DNA of 64,000 bases from Nocardiopsis sp. ATB16-24 (GCF_030271535.1 NZ_JASCXJ010000014.1:1-64000), one strand, 5' to 3'; positions 1-9,045 are shown, counted from the stretch's first letter. Notes: a model not told the origin generated them from the sequence alone. Numbers and translations: made by a program.

Positions 1-257
1 GAGTCGCATGGGAGAGGGCTCGGGTTGCGGTGTTCCCCCACGAACCTTGAGGACGGGGCGGGAGGAGGCGTGCCGGACACACCGCCGGCTCCCGCGGTCC
101 GCGTCGATCCGTCGGGAGAGGACAGGCTTGCGCGGACGGCGGGACCACCCGACGGCCGTCGGCGAGGAAAGGGGCGTTCGTACGACGGAAGGGGCGCAGG
201 GGGTCCCCGGGATCAGAGGGGCGTGGCTGTTCCCGAGGCCATGGCGAAGCCGCCGGG

Positions 258-872
258 TCAGCGGGGGAGGCGAACCCGGGGACAGCGCCGGCTCTCTTGG
301 GCCATGAGGAAGGGGCGAAGGACCTCTTCGATCCTCGCCGAGGCGTCCTCGAAGGCGGTGCCGGACTCGATCATGCGCGAAGCCTTGTGGATCACGGCGT
401 TGACCAGTTCCGCCGTTGCCGGGGGATCCGGGACCCCCAGAAACTCCAGCGCCTCCGTCAGAGGGGCCGCGAGCTGTTCGTGCATCTCGCGGCTGCGCTC
501 GGCGAAGTCCGCGCCGGGAGAGGCGGCGGCCAGTGCTCCGGCCACCGCGTGCTCTCCGTCGGCCACCAACCGCAGGTTGGCGTCGGCGTAGGCGAGCACG
601 CGGAGGGCTGGAGAGGCTTCCCCGGCCATCGCGCCGGTCACCAGTTGCGACCAGCGGGGGAAAAGGTCCTCGACCAGCGCGTCGAGCAGGTCCTGTCGGG
701 AGCCGAAGTACTGGTAGAGGCTGGAGCGGGCCAGGCCGACCCGGGCGGCGACCCTGCTCAGGGAGAAAGCGTCGCCGCCGACCTCTGCCAGGACCTCCTT
801 CGCCGCGTCGAGCACGGCCCGGCGCTGGTTGGCCTGGTGATCAGCGAGCGTGGCCGCTGTGATCCGAGGCAA
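258..872 (-). CDS. TetR/AcrR-family transcriptional repressor
   Basis: A 204-residue one-component repressor. The N-terminal helix-turn-helix lies at about residues 15-60, with the typical TetR pattern ARVGLARSSLYQYFGSRQDL. The C-terminal half is a helical ligand-binding domain. The start is a TTG at 872 behind a GGAGGGG ribosome site. It is the last gene of a three-gene unit (permease, ATPase, regulator), only 15 bp after the ATPase stop. This order suggests it represses its own exporter operon. The 44-bp palindrome upstream of the permease (2757-2800) is the obvious operator. The ligand is unknown; a toxic small molecule exported by the pump is the usual case. Confidence 0.9.
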   Translation of the reverse strand: MPRITAATLADHQANQRRAVLDAAKEVLAEVGGDAFSLSRVAARVGLARSSLYQYFGSRQDLLDALVEDLFPRWSQLVTGAMAGEASPALRVLAYADANLRLVADGEHAVAGALAAASPGADFAERSREMHEQLAAPLTEALEFLGVPDPPATAELVNAVIHKASRMIESGTAFEDASARIEEVLRPFLMAQESRRCPRVRLPR

Positions 873-887
873 GAACCCCCTCCGTGC

Positions 888-1595
888 TCATTCCGATAGG
901 CGACCGTCCGTCATCCGCACTGTCCGGTCGCAGTACTCCAGGACATCGTGGTCGTGGGTGACCATCATCGTAGCCACATCGGACCGCTTGGTCTCCTGTG
1001 CGAGCAACCGGACGATCTCGTGGCTGCGGGCGCGGTCCAGGGCCGCCGTGGGCTCGTCCACGAGCAGGACCGCGGGCCTGCCCATCAGGGCGCGTGCTAT
1101 CCCCACCCGTTGGCGTTCACCGCCGGAGAGCTGGTGCGGTCGCCGGTTCGCCTTGTCGCCCATGCCGACCTCTTCCAGGAGGCGCTGGACGTCCTGCTGT
1201 GTGCCTCCTCGTCCGAGGTGGGTCATCATGCGTAGTTGGTCGGTGGCGGTGAGGGCTCCGAGCAGGTTGCCCGACTGGAACACGAAGCCGATGTGTTCAC
1301 GGCGGAAGCGCGCCCGGGCCCGCTTGGACAGGCCGGTGATGTCCCGGCCGTCGGCACGGACCGTGCCGGAGTCAGGCACGGTGAGGGCGCCGGCGACGGC
1401 GAGCAGACTGGACTTCCCGGCTCCCGACGGGCCGACCACTGCGACCAGTTCTCCGGGGCGGACGGCGATGGACACCTCGTCCAGGGCGGTGACCGTGGTG
1501 TCCCCGTCGCCCAGGCGCAGGGTCACGCCTTCGAGAAGGAGTCCTCTGTCGCCCTCGTGGATGGGTTCTGTGTTGGATGCGGCCGTGATGGTCAT
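888..1595 (-). CDS. ABC transporter ATP-binding protein (MacB/LolD type)
   Basis: A 235-residue nucleotide-binding subunit. Walker A GPSGAGKSS is at residues 55-63, the Q-loop glutamine near 107, the signature LSGGERQ at 156-162 and Walker B VLLVDEP at 176-182. The size and sequence fit the MacB/LolD (3.A.1.122-like) subfamily, which powers mechanotransmission permeases rather than conventional channels. Its ATG overlaps the permease stop by 4 bp (ATGA), so the two subunits are translationally coupled. The TetR gene follows directly. The complex probably acts at the cytoplasmic membrane in export of a peptide, lipid or drug. The substrate cannot be read from sequence. Confidence 0.93.
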   Translation of the reverse strand: MTITAASNTEPIHEGDRGLLLEGVTLRLGDGDTTVTALDEVSIAVRPGELVAVVGPSGAGKSSLLAVAGALTVPDSGTVRADGRDITGLSKRARARFRREHIGFVFQSGNLLGALTATDQLRMMTHLGRGGTQQDVQRLLEEVGMGDKANRRPHQLSGGERQRVGIARALMGRPAVLLVDEPTAALDRARSHEIVRLLAQETKRSDVATMMVTHDHDVLEYCDRTVRMTDGRLSE

Positions 1596-2722
1596 CGTTG
1601 TCCTCCCAGGGCGGTCAAGGGGTCGATCGAGGAAACGCGGATGATGGCGGCCATCGCACCGAGCAGTCCGAGAACGATCAGCAGGACCACCGCCGTTGCG
1701 ACCGCGGCCCCCTCCAGGAGGAAGGGCACACCCGAACCGGTGATCAGGGAACCCGTTCCCATCCCCACGCCGAGCCCGATGGCGCAGGACACGACCAGGA
1801 TGACGAGGGCCTGCCCAAGGCCGTCGCGCACGAGGTAGCCGGTGGAGGCGCCCATCGCGCGCAGCACGGCCAGCTCGTGCTTGCGCTGGATCGTCCAGAC
1901 GGTGAAGAAGGCGCCGACGACCAGCGCGGAGATCGCGTAGAGGAAGGCCTTGATCAGGTCCAGGGTCGAGGTCTCCGCGCTGTAACCGGGGGATGCGGCG
2001 AAGGTCCCCTCCAGGGGCAGGCTCATGGTCCCGGCGGCGCTGTCGCCCGCGGAGTGGTCGATCTCTTCGCCGGGCTCCGCGAGCAGGGCCACGGCGGTCG
2101 CCTCGGTGTAGACGGCGGGGTCGGCCTCCTGCCCGGTGGAGACACCGGCGTAGATCTCCTGCCAGGTCTTCAGTGGCAGGTAGGCGACGTCGACGTGGCC
2201 GTAGGTGTGCTGGTTCTCCAGGGCTCCGACGACTTTCAGTTCGGCCCCCAACCGGTCCACTGTCAGAACGTCTCCGACGGCGATGCCGGCCTCGACCGCG
2301 CTCTGGGAGACGACCAGACCGTCCTGCCGCCCCAGACCTTCGCCCTCATGGACGGCGGGTTCGAGGAAGGAGCCCTCCTCGACACCGAAGAGGGCCAGGT
2401 CGATGGGGACATCGTTGTCGCTGCGGGCGTTGACGAGCAGGTTCCCGAAGAGTGCGGCTTCTGCGACCTCGGGCTGGTCGCGCCACTCCTGGAGCTGCTC
2501 CTCGTCCACGCGGCTGCGGGAGAAGGAGGAACCGATCTCTGTTTCCTCCTCGAAGGCGAAGCCGTCGACGGGGAGCTGTTTCAGGCCGGACACCCCGTCC
2601 TCCACGAGGCCTGAGGACAACCCCGACAGCAGGACCATCAGCACCGCGATCAGGGCGATGACTCCTCCCATCAGTCCAAAGCGCGAACGCGCGAACCACA
2701 GTTCGCGCATGGCTAGAAACAT
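1592..2722 (-). CDS. ABC transporter permease, FtsX/MacB family
   Basis: A 376-residue membrane subunit. One N-terminal transmembrane helix (about residues 15-38) is followed by a roughly 200-residue extracytoplasmic domain. Three C-terminal helices sit at about 258-280, 305-330 and 338-365, the standard FtsX-like topology. The IQRKHELAVLRAMGAS segment after the second helix is the usual cytoplasmic coupling motif. The start is the ATG at 2722 with GAGAGAGG upstream. It is the first gene of the exporter operon and lies immediately downstream of a long palindrome. It works with the adjoining ATPase; no periplasmic adaptor gene is nearby, as expected in a Gram-positive. Confidence 0.9.
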   Translation of the reverse strand: MFLAMRELWFARSRFGLMGGVIALIAVLMVLLSGLSSGLVEDGVSGLKQLPVDGFAFEEETEIGSSFSRSRVDEEQLQEWRDQPEVAEAALFGNLLVNARSDNDVPIDLALFGVEEGSFLEPAVHEGEGLGRQDGLVVSQSAVEAGIAVGDVLTVDRLGAELKVVGALENQHTYGHVDVAYLPLKTWQEIYAGVSTGQEADPAVYTEATAVALLAEPGEEIDHSAGDSAAGTMSLPLEGTFAASPGYSAETSTLDLIKAFLYAISALVVGAFFTVWTIQRKHELAVLRAMGASTGYLVRDGLGQALVILVVSCAIGLGVGMGTGSLITGSGVPFLLEGAAVATAVVLLIVLGLLGAMAAIIRVSSIDPLTALGGQR

Positions 2723-2756
2723 GTCCGACCTCTCTCAGTACATGCGGGAGCGCCGC

Positions 2757-2800
2757 TTCCCGACGCTGTGTCGGTAAATATACCGACGTAGCGTCGGGAA
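2757..2800. promoter_or_regulatory. 44-bp palindromic operator of the ABC exporter/TetR operon
   Basis: The arms TTCCCGACGCT and AGCGTCGGGAA are exact complements, and an inner TCGGTA/TACCGA pair flanks an A+T-rich centre. The palindrome ends 34 bp upstream of the permease ATG. The inner and outer half-sites could hold two TetR dimers. A TATATT hexamer inside the palindrome (2777-2782, minus strand) could be the -10 element. Regulation by the operon's own TetR protein is inferred from position. Confidence 0.7.
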
Positions 2801-3355
2801 GAATTTCGGGGGTACTCCAAGACGTGTCCGGTGGCTCCTGGGCGGCGGGTCGGTCAGGGCCCGCGCGTCGCTGGAGGAGGGTCGGCGACGATCCCGAGGG
2901 ACGCTCGGCGGGACGCAGTGGACTCCCCCCAACGCGTGGTCGGAGTCCTGGACCGCCTACCCCCTGTTCACCGGCCGCTCGGCCCTGACACAGCGGTGAG
3001 CGATCCCGACCACCCCGCCGTGGCGAAGCGAGGGAATGGCCGGCAGGTCGTCGACGTACCCGGATGGCGAGAAGTGTGGACGGATCGGCGAACCTCGGCC
3101 ATGGACACGCCAGGCCGGACGACCTGCTCCTGGTCGGGGGCTTGTCCTGGATCACGCCCAATGACGTCGGACACCACAGACGGTGACGGCGTACAAGCGT
3201 GGTGACCGAAAAGGGGGTGTGTCCACTCCCTGCCTCGACGGTCGACGGACTCCGATGTCACCTCCGACCACCGAGAGCGCCCACAAGAGCAGGAAGTCAC
3301 CACAGGTCATGGCCCTTGCGTCGCATCGGCATCGTTTCCGGACACACGGGGCGGG
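2801..3355. other. Intergenic region, no gene recognised
   Basis: About 550 bp between the exporter operator and the convergently read carrier gene end. Open frames exist on both strands, but none has a ribosome site or a recognisable protein. Confidence 0.5.
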
Positions 3356-4336
3356 TCAGTGGCGAATCGAGGACTCCTCCGGGCGAACCCGCACCAACTG
3401 GCTGAGGAGCGCCAACACCGGGAGCTCCAGCAACGGACCCACCACCAGGGCCACCGCGATGAGCGGGCGGTCCGGAAAGGCCGCCACGGCGATCGCCAAG
3501 GCGGTCGGCGAGTTGCGTGCCACCGTCGTCATCGTCAACGTGACCCGCTGGTCGGCGGGCAGACGGAGCAGGCGCGCGGCCAGCACCGCCACCAGCGGAG
3601 CCACCACGAAGAACAGCAACAGAGGCGGCAGCAGCGCGGCCAGTTCCCCGAAGTGGGAGAGCACCGTGCGCGCCTGCCAGGCGAACATGGCCAGCACCGC
3701 CGTGTACAGGAGTGGAAGCACGGCGCCGGCGACCCGCGGGATCAGGACCGTGTCCCGCCAGTCGGTGCCCTTCCACCGGCGCGCCACCCCGCGCAGCACC
3801 ACCGCCAGTAGCAACGGCACCAGCAGGACCAGCAGAACCGCCTCCAGCAGTGTCCCGGCGTCCACCATCGCGGCCTCGCCACCGAGCAACAGCACGTACA
3901 CCGGCAGCAGGAGCAACTGCAGGACAAGGTTCACCGGCAACACCGCCGCGGCCACACCCATGTGACCCCGGGCCAGGCCGGTGAATACCAGGTACCAGTC
4001 CGTGCACGGGGTGACCAGCAGCAACAGCAGGCCGATCCGCAGGTCCGGGGAGTGACCCAGGAGCCCCGCACCCAGAGCCCAGGCGAGCAGGGGGGTGAAC
4101 ACGAAGTTGAGCACGAGACTGGTGACGACCACCCTGCCCGCGGATCCGGCCTCGCGCACCTGACCGACGTCGACCTGCGCGAACACCGCCGTCAGCATGA
4201 GCATCAGGGCGGGGAGCACCAGGTGCCCCGCCGCCTCGCCGACCGGCGGGAAGAGGCCCGCACCCAGTCCGGCGAGGGCGGCCAGCGCGACGAACACGCT
4301 CTGGAACTTCTCTGACGTGGACACGTGGCTCTTCAT
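3356..4336 (-). CDS. ACR3/BASS-family membrane carrier (arsenite-efflux or bile-acid symporter type)
   Basis: A 326-residue integral membrane protein with about ten hydrophobic helices. It carries the motif VTPCTDWYLVFTGLARGH in the middle. ACR3-like members of the bile acid:sodium symporter superfamily have a conserved PCT motif at this point, where a helix unwinds. A true ACR3 arsenite pump would normally sit with arsR or arsC, and neither is present, so the substrate is open. The ATG at 4336 was chosen because the conserved protein begins there; the frame stays open upstream but that part looks non-coding. The next gene is divergent. Confidence 0.8.
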   Translation of the reverse strand: MKSHVSTSEKFQSVFVALAALAGLGAGLFPPVGEAAGHLVLPALMLMLTAVFAQVDVGQVREAGSAGRVVVTSLVLNFVFTPLLAWALGAGLLGHSPDLRIGLLLLLVTPCTDWYLVFTGLARGHMGVAAAVLPVNLVLQLLLLPVYVLLLGGEAAMVDAGTLLEAVLLVLLVPLLLAVVLRGVARRWKGTDWRDTVLIPRVAGAVLPLLYTAVLAMFAWQARTVLSHFGELAALLPPLLLFFVVAPLVAVLAARLLRLPADQRVTLTMTTVARNSPTALAIAVAAFPDRPLIAVALVVGPLLELPVLALLSQLVRVRPEESSIRH

Positions 4337-4474
4337 GGTGGGGTTCGGGACAGGACGAAACCACGCTAGCCGATGCCCGCTTCGCCTCAGGCGTGCCCGG
4401 ACGTCCCCGCCGGTGCGAGCCCCGGCCCGCCCGCGGAGAGGTTCGTGTCCGAGCGTCCCGGGAACGAGGACCGC

Positions 4475-5266
4475 ATGATCGACCGGACCCAGGCCTTCGA
4501 CCGACTCAGCCGGGACTACGGCCGCTTCCGCCCCGGGTATCCCGCCCCTGTTCTGGGCCGCCTCCGTTCCCACGTCCGGGAGGGGGCCCACGACTCCTGG
4601 CCCCGACCCTGGCTCCTGCTCGACGTCGGCTCGGGAACCGGGATCTCCACCCGTGCCCTGCGCCGGGCCTTCGGGACCGAACCCCGTGTGGTCGGTGTCG
4701 AACCCGGCCACGCGATGCGCGACACGGCCGACACGGCCGACACGGCCGACCGGATCGAGTACGTGGACGGACGCGCGGAGGAGATCCCCTTCCCCGACGC
4801 CTCGGCGGTCCTGGTGCTCGCCGCCCAGGCCGTCCACTGGTTCGACCGGCCGGCCTTCTACGCCGAGGCGGCGCGCCTGCTCGTGCCCGGAGGCACCGTC
4901 GCCGTGCTCGCCAACGACCGCGACTGGACCGTCGGCACGTTCGTCGACGCCTACGAGTCGCTGATGGAGGAGCACGGTGACGACTATCGGCGTGACTACC
5001 GCGTCCACGACACCCTGGGGGAGATGGAGGCCCAGGACGGCCTCGGCGAAGCGGTCGGGTTCACCACCTCCTGGACGCGTGAACTCGGTCTCGAACAGTT
5101 CCTCGGCAACGCGATGTCCTCCACCAAGATGGCCGCGGTGAGGCGCGGCCTGGGGGAGGAACGCACCCGTGACGCCCTCACCGCGCTCGCCGGTGAGCAC
5201 TTCCCCGACGGGAACGTCCGCATCCCCTACGTCACGCGCCTGTTCCTGGCCCGCAGAACGTCGTAG
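4475..5266 (+). CDS. Class I SAM-dependent methyltransferase
   Basis: A 263-residue methyltransferase. Motif I, LDVGSGTGISTRAL, binds S-adenosylmethionine; later segments match motifs II and III (SAVLVLAAQAVHWFD). The opening AFDRLSRDYGRFRPGYP is typical of the UbiE/Methyltransf_11 group found in actinomycetes. The ATG at 4475 is preferred because GAGGA lies just upstream; an earlier in-frame start at 4373 would add a proline-rich tail. A nine-base unit repeated in tandem at 4721-4750 encodes Thr-Ala-Asp repeats in a surface loop. The acceptor substrate is unknown and the neighbours give no clear clue. Confidence 0.85.
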   Translation: MIDRTQAFDRLSRDYGRFRPGYPAPVLGRLRSHVREGAHDSWPRPWLLLDVGSGTGISTRALRRAFGTEPRVVGVEPGHAMRDTADTADTADRIEYVDGRAEEIPFPDASAVLVLAAQAVHWFDRPAFYAEAARLLVPGGTVAVLANDRDWTVGTFVDAYESLMEEHGDDYRRDYRVHDTLGEMEAQDGLGEAVGFTTSWTRELGLEQFLGNAMSSTKMAAVRRGLGEERTRDALTALAGEHFPDGNVRIPYVTRLFLARRTS

Positions 5267-5406
5267 CCGCTCTCCGGCGCCGTGACGAACACACGGCCCG
5301 GCGCGGGCCCACCCGCCCCCTCATGGGGGCGGATCTGAGGGGAACGCACGTCGAGGACGCTCTCTGGCCCGGCGAGCCGAGTCCACGGGGACCGCGTCGG
5401 CCCCGC

Positions 5407-5877
5407 TCACGCCGAAGCGCCTCCGAGCTCCTTCTTGAAACCGACGTGGGAGGCGGTGTACCCCAGCCGCTCGTAGAAGCGGTGCGCCTCCCCACGGGAG
5501 GCGTCCGAGGTCAACTGCACCATGGCCGCGCCACGGCGCCGGGCCTCCTCCTCCGCCCAGAGCAGGAGGTCGGTGCCCAGGCCACGGCCGCGCTCGCTCG
5601 TATGCACACGTACCGCCTCCACCTGGGCGCGCACGGCGCCCCGGCGGGACAGGCCGGGGATGAACGTCAGCTGTAGGGTCCCCACCACGCGACCCTCGCG
5701 GCGGGCCACCGCCAGGAACTGGTTCGGGTCCGCGTCGACGGCCTCGAAGGCCTTCAGGTAGATCCCAGGCTCCTGCGGGCTCTCACGTCGAGCGCCCAGC
5801 GTGTCGTCCGCGAGCATGGCGACGATCGCCTCCACGTCCTCCGCCCGCGCGCGGTCGATGATCAGGCCGTTGTCCAT
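5407..5877 (-). CDS. GNAT-family N-acetyltransferase
   Basis: A 156-residue single-domain acetyltransferase. The acetyl-CoA pyrophosphate-binding motif A reads VRVHTSERGRGLGTDLL, with the R-x-x-G-x-G/A core. The C-terminal HRFYERLGY is the usual motif B. It probably acetylates a small amine or a protein amine, but the acceptor is not predictable. The stop of the HAD phosphatase frame lies about 55 bp away with the same orientation upstream, so the two may be co-transcribed. Confidence 0.88.
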   Translation of the reverse strand: MDNGLIIDRARAEDVEAIVAMLADDTLGARRESPQEPGIYLKAFEAVDADPNQFLAVARREGRVVGTLQLTFIPGLSRRGAVRAQVEAVRVHTSERGRGLGTDLLLWAEEEARRRGAAMVQLTSDASRGEAHRFYERLGYTASHVGFKKELGGASA

Positions 5878-5931
5878 CTGCGAAACTCCCTGGGGTTCGG
5901 GGCCGGTCAGGGCCCGGGATTCGGGGGCCGG

Positions 5932-6558
5932 TCAGAGCAACAGCCCGGCCACGGCTTCGAGGTCCTCCACGACGGTGGTCGCGTGCGACAGGTCCGTGGG
6001 CGCGACCGTGGAGGCCACTGCCACCACCGGCATCCCCGCGTCCAGTCCGGAACGGACGCCGGAGGCGGAGTCCTCCACCACCACACAGCGTTCGGGCGGT
6101 ACCCGCATGCGTTCGGCGCCCAGGAGGTAGGGGGCAGGGTGGGGCTTTCCCTCGGACACGTCGTCGGCGGTCACCAGCACGCGGGGGAGGGGCAACCCGG
6201 TCGTCGTGATCCGGGCATGGGCGATGCGATCGCCTCCGGAGGTGACGACGGCCCAGGGACGCCCCCGCCCGTCGAGTGCGTTCAGCAGCTCGTGGGCGAA
6301 GGGCATGGCGCGCACCCCGTCCCCGGCCGTGGCCTCGTGCGCCTCGATCCGCGACGCCTCGGACACCGGGTCCAGATGCGGGGCGAGGAGTCGGACCAGG
6401 TCCTGGTCGGTCCGCCCGTGATGGTGCGCGAGCACCGTGTCCACGTCCAGACCGCGTTCGACCGCCCACGCGGTCAGCCCCGTGACGATGCTCTCGGCGG
6501 AGTCCACCAGAACACCGTCCAGATCGAACAGCACGGTCGTCCCGTCGTAGTCGCCCAC
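5932..6558 (-). CDS. HAD-superfamily hydrolase (phosphatase/beta-phosphoglucomutase type)
   Basis: A 208-residue haloacid dehalogenase-fold enzyme. Motif I FDLDGVLVDS supplies the nucleophile and acid/base aspartates. Motif II is the VVTSG segment, and motif IV (VVVEDSASGVRSGLDAGM) gives the Mg2+-binding acidic pair. The four-helix cap insert between motifs I and II places it in subfamily IA with the phosphoglycolate phosphatases and beta-phosphoglucomutases. Most likely a sugar-phosphate phosphatase. The start is a GTG at 6558. The GNAT gene follows in the same direction. Confidence 0.88.
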   Translation of the reverse strand: MGDYDGTTVLFDLDGVLVDSAESIVTGLTAWAVERGLDVDTVLAHHHGRTDQDLVRLLAPHLDPVSEASRIEAHEATAGDGVRAMPFAHELLNALDGRGRPWAVVTSGGDRIAHARITTTGLPLPRVLVTADDVSEGKPHPAPYLLGAERMRVPPERCVVVEDSASGVRSGLDAGMPVVAVASTVAPTDLSHATTVVEDLEAVAGLLL

Positions 6559-6617
6559 CTCGTCCCCCGTTCCGGTGATGCCTCGTAGGTGCGAAGAGAC
6601 TATCCGTGAGCACGGAT

Positions 6618-6656
6618 CGTGCGGGGGCGGGCCATGCCGTGCCCGACCCCCGCACG
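6618..6656. promoter_or_regulatory. G+C-rich inverted repeat in a divergent promoter region
   Basis: Arms CGTGCGGGGGCGGGC and GCCCGACCCCCGCACG pair with a single bulged base around an 8-base loop. The repeat lies between two divergently transcribed genes, so a terminator role is unlikely. It ends 17 bp before the ATG of the small HTH gene and would overlap its promoter. An operator, perhaps for that HTH protein itself, is a reasonable guess. Confidence 0.4.
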
Positions 6657-6673
6657 TTGATTACCTTTGACAC

Positions 6674-6910
6674 ATGGACGCCGAACAGATGACCGCCCTC
6701 GTTCTGGCCACCGAGGACGAGGACCCGCTGGCGGGGCTGGACGCCGCGGTGCGACTGCGCAGGGAGATGGAGCGCGTCGAGGCCGTTCTCGTCCGACGCG
6801 CCCGCAACCAGGGGTCCACCTGGGCGGAGATCGCCGGAGTCCTCGGGGTGTCCAAGCAGGCCATCCACAAGAAGTACGGCGGGCGGGGCCTGTTCCGGTC
6901 ACAGGAGTAG
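6674..6910 (+). CDS. Small helix-turn-helix protein
   Basis: A 78-residue protein. The C-terminal half contains a clear helix-turn-helix, TWAEIAGVLGVSKQAIHKKY, of the sigma-70 region 4/Hin-like kind. The N-terminal half is acidic and helical. Proteins of this layout are common in actinomycetes, mostly with unknown targets. A TACCTT hexamer ends about 6 bp before the ATG, and no ribosome site is present, so the message is probably leaderless. A large inverted repeat precedes the promoter. Confidence 0.8.
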   Translation: MDAEQMTALVLATEDEDPLAGLDAAVRLRREMERVEAVLVRRARNQGSTWAEIAGVLGVSKQAIHKKYGGRGLFRSQE

Positions 6911-6944
6911 GTTCCGCACCGACGGACACGCTCCGGTCGGCCGC

Positions 6945-7781
6945 TCAGCGCAGGGCCGCGGCGAACCGCTCCATACGCCCGCCGAACCCCTCCGCGTCGC
7001 CGAACCACACCGCCACCGCGTCCGCCCCGGCAGCGGCCAGTTCTCGGAACATCCCGACGGCGTGGTCGAACTCCCCGCCCTCTCCCGCGCAGGAGAGTCG
7101 GGTCCCAGCCGACACGGGCCGGGGCGTCAGCTCCCTCAGCCGGTTCCGGGCCCTGACGAAGCCCTCGGAATCCAGGCCCACGCCCTGCCAGGCGTCGGCG
7201 AACTCGGCCGCCCGCCGCAGCGCACGCTCCGACGTCCCGCCGACCATCACCGGTACACGCCGGGTCGGACGCGGCTCGAAGACGCCGTGTTCATAGGAGT
7301 GGAAACGCCCGTGGAAGGCGCCCTCCCCCTCGAACAGGTGCCGCAGCAACCGCAGGGTCTCGTCGGTGCGGGCCCCGCGCGTGGTGAAGTCCGAGCCGAC
7401 CGCGTCGAACTCCTCCCGAGACCAGCCGGTCCCCACTCCCAGGACGAAACGCCCCTCCGCGAGGGCGTCCAGGGTCGCCACCTGCTTGGCCAAGGGGAAG
7501 GGGTCGCGCAGGGGCGCCACGAGCACCGACGTGCCGAGGCGGATCCGCTCGGTGCGAGCGGCCAGGTACGACAGGGTCACCAATGGCTCGTACACGCCTC
7601 CGAACGTCGTGCCGTACGGTGCGGGCGGCAGCAGGTGGTCGGGCAGCCACACCGTGTCCACGCCCAGCTCCTCGGCCCGTACGCCCAGATCGACGAGGAC
7701 GCGCGGGGGCATCCGCGGCGACTCGTCGGGCAGGACCACCTGGAGGCGGGTGCCCGTCATCGGTTCCGTGAGTTCGCTCAT
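6945..7781 (-). CDS. LLM-class F420-dependent oxidoreductase
   Basis: A 278-residue luciferase-like monooxygenase-fold protein. The segments DTVWLPDHLL, RTERIRLGTSVLVAPLRDP and RFVLGVGTGWSREEFDAVG are hallmark patterns of the actinomycete F420-dependent group. VPVMVGGTSERALRRAAEFADAW matches the C-terminal signature. It should carry out hydride transfer with F420 on an unknown substrate. The ATG at 7781 is taken; another in-frame ATG lies at 7760. The neighbouring MDR reductase is divergent, with a shared 250-bp upstream region. Confidence 0.87.
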   Translation of the reverse strand: MSELTEPMTGTRLQVVLPDESPRMPPRVLVDLGVRAEELGVDTVWLPDHLLPPAPYGTTFGGVYEPLVTLSYLAARTERIRLGTSVLVAPLRDPFPLAKQVATLDALAEGRFVLGVGTGWSREEFDAVGSDFTTRGARTDETLRLLRHLFEGEGAFHGRFHSYEHGVFEPRPTRRVPVMVGGTSERALRRAAEFADAWQGVGLDSEGFVRARNRLRELTPRPVSAGTRLSCAGEGGEFDHAVGMFRELAAAGADAVAVWFGDAEGFGGRMERFAAALR

Positions 7782-8034
7782 GGGTCGACGGTAGACCGTG
7801 CGCCGGCGCCGAGGCGGACCCGCCCTCGGAGGAGCCGTTCGCCGGATCGCCCTCGGGCAGGGCGATCTCGACGAGCGGCGAAGGCCCGATCCGCCGACAT
7901 TCCCACGACGCACCCCACCGGACCCGTCGATGGGCGGATACGTTGGCGCAGAGCGTCCGCCGAGCCGCGGACCCCGCGAGCACCACCGCCCGCATGACGG
8001 CTCCGCCGTCCACTCGATCACCGAAAGGTCGCCC

Positions 8035-9045
8035 ATGTCCGTCACCAGCAGGGAGATCCACCTGGTCTCCCGCCCCGTCGGAGAGCCCCGGCCCAAGAAC
8101 TTCGCCCTCGTGGAGACCACCGTCGAGGACCCCGGACCCGGACAGGTCCTGGTGCGCAACGACTGGATGTCCGTGGACCCGTACATGCGCGGACGCATGA
8201 ACGACGTCAAGTCCTACGTGCCGCCCTACCGTCTGGGCGAACCGATGGAGGGCGGTGCGGTGGGCGTGGTCACCGCCTCGGGCAGCGACGACCTCCCGGT
8301 CGGCACCACGGTCCTGCACTCGGCGGGGTGGCGGGAGTACGCTCTGCTGCCCGCCGAGGTCGTGCGCGCGGTGGACGCCTCGCCGGCCCCCGCCCAGGCC
8401 TACCTCGGGGTGTTGGGCATGGTCGGCCTCACCGCCTACGCGGGCCTGACCGAGGTCGCCGAGGTCCGACAGGGCGACGTGGTGTTCGTCTCCGGCGCGG
8501 CGGGCGCGGTCGGCTCCCTGGCCGGGCAGATCGCCCGCCGCCTGGGAGCCTCCCGGGTGATCGGCTCGGCGGGAGGGCCGGAGAAGAAGCGTCGCCTGCT
8601 GGAGGAGTTCGGCTTCGACGCCGCCATCGACTACAAGGAAGGCGGATTGGAGGAGAGGCTCGCCGAGGCCGCCCCCGAGGGCGTCGACGTCTACTTCGAC
8701 AACGTCGGTGGCGACCACCTGCGCGCCGCCATCGCCGCGATGCGTCAGCACGGCCGGATCGCCCTGTGCGGCGCGGTCTCCCAGTACAACGCCACCGAGC
8801 CCGCCCCCGGCCCCGACAACCTCTTCCTCGCCGTCGGCAAGCGCCTGACCCTGCGCGGGTTCATCGTCAGTGACCACGCCCACCTCATGAAGGAGTACGC
8901 CGAACGGGCCTCGGGGTGGCTCGCCGACGGGGACCTGCGCACCCAGGAGACCGTGGTCGAGGGCATCGACAACGCGGTGCGGGCCTTCCTGGACATGATG
9001 CGGGGCGCCAACACGGGCAAGATGCTGGTCCGTCTCACGTCCTGA
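8035..9045 (+). CDS. NADP-dependent MDR oxidoreductase (2-alkenal/prostaglandin reductase type)
   Basis: A 336-residue medium-chain dehydrogenase/reductase without the structural zinc site. The Rossmann loop VSGAAGAVGSLAGQIA and the YFDNVGGDHLRAAIAAMRQHGRIALCG segment identify the leukotriene B4 dehydrogenase/YncB subgroup. These enzymes reduce alpha,beta-unsaturated carbonyls with NADPH and are commonly linked to detoxification of reactive aldehydes. The ATG at 8035 has GAAAGG upstream. A nine-base-pair stem at 9192-9219 is a plausible terminator. Confidence 0.9.
   Translation: MSVTSREIHLVSRPVGEPRPKNFALVETTVEDPGPGQVLVRNDWMSVDPYMRGRMNDVKSYVPPYRLGEPMEGGAVGVVTASGSDDLPVGTTVLHSAGWREYALLPAEVVRAVDASPAPAQAYLGVLGMVGLTAYAGLTEVAEVRQGDVVFVSGAAGAVGSLAGQIARRLGASRVIGSAGGPEKKRRLLEEFGFDAAIDYKEGGLEERLAEAAPEGVDVYFDNVGGDHLRAAIAAMRQHGRIALCGAVSQYNATEPAPGPDNLFLAVGKRLTLRGFIVSDHAHLMKEYAERASGWLADGDLRTQETVVEGIDNAVRAFLDMMRGANTGKMLVRLTS

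Noticed and set aside
4721..4750. Nine-base tandem repeat as a possible minisatellite or integration site
   Set aside because: It is in frame in a methyltransferase and simply encodes Thr-Ala-Asp repeats.
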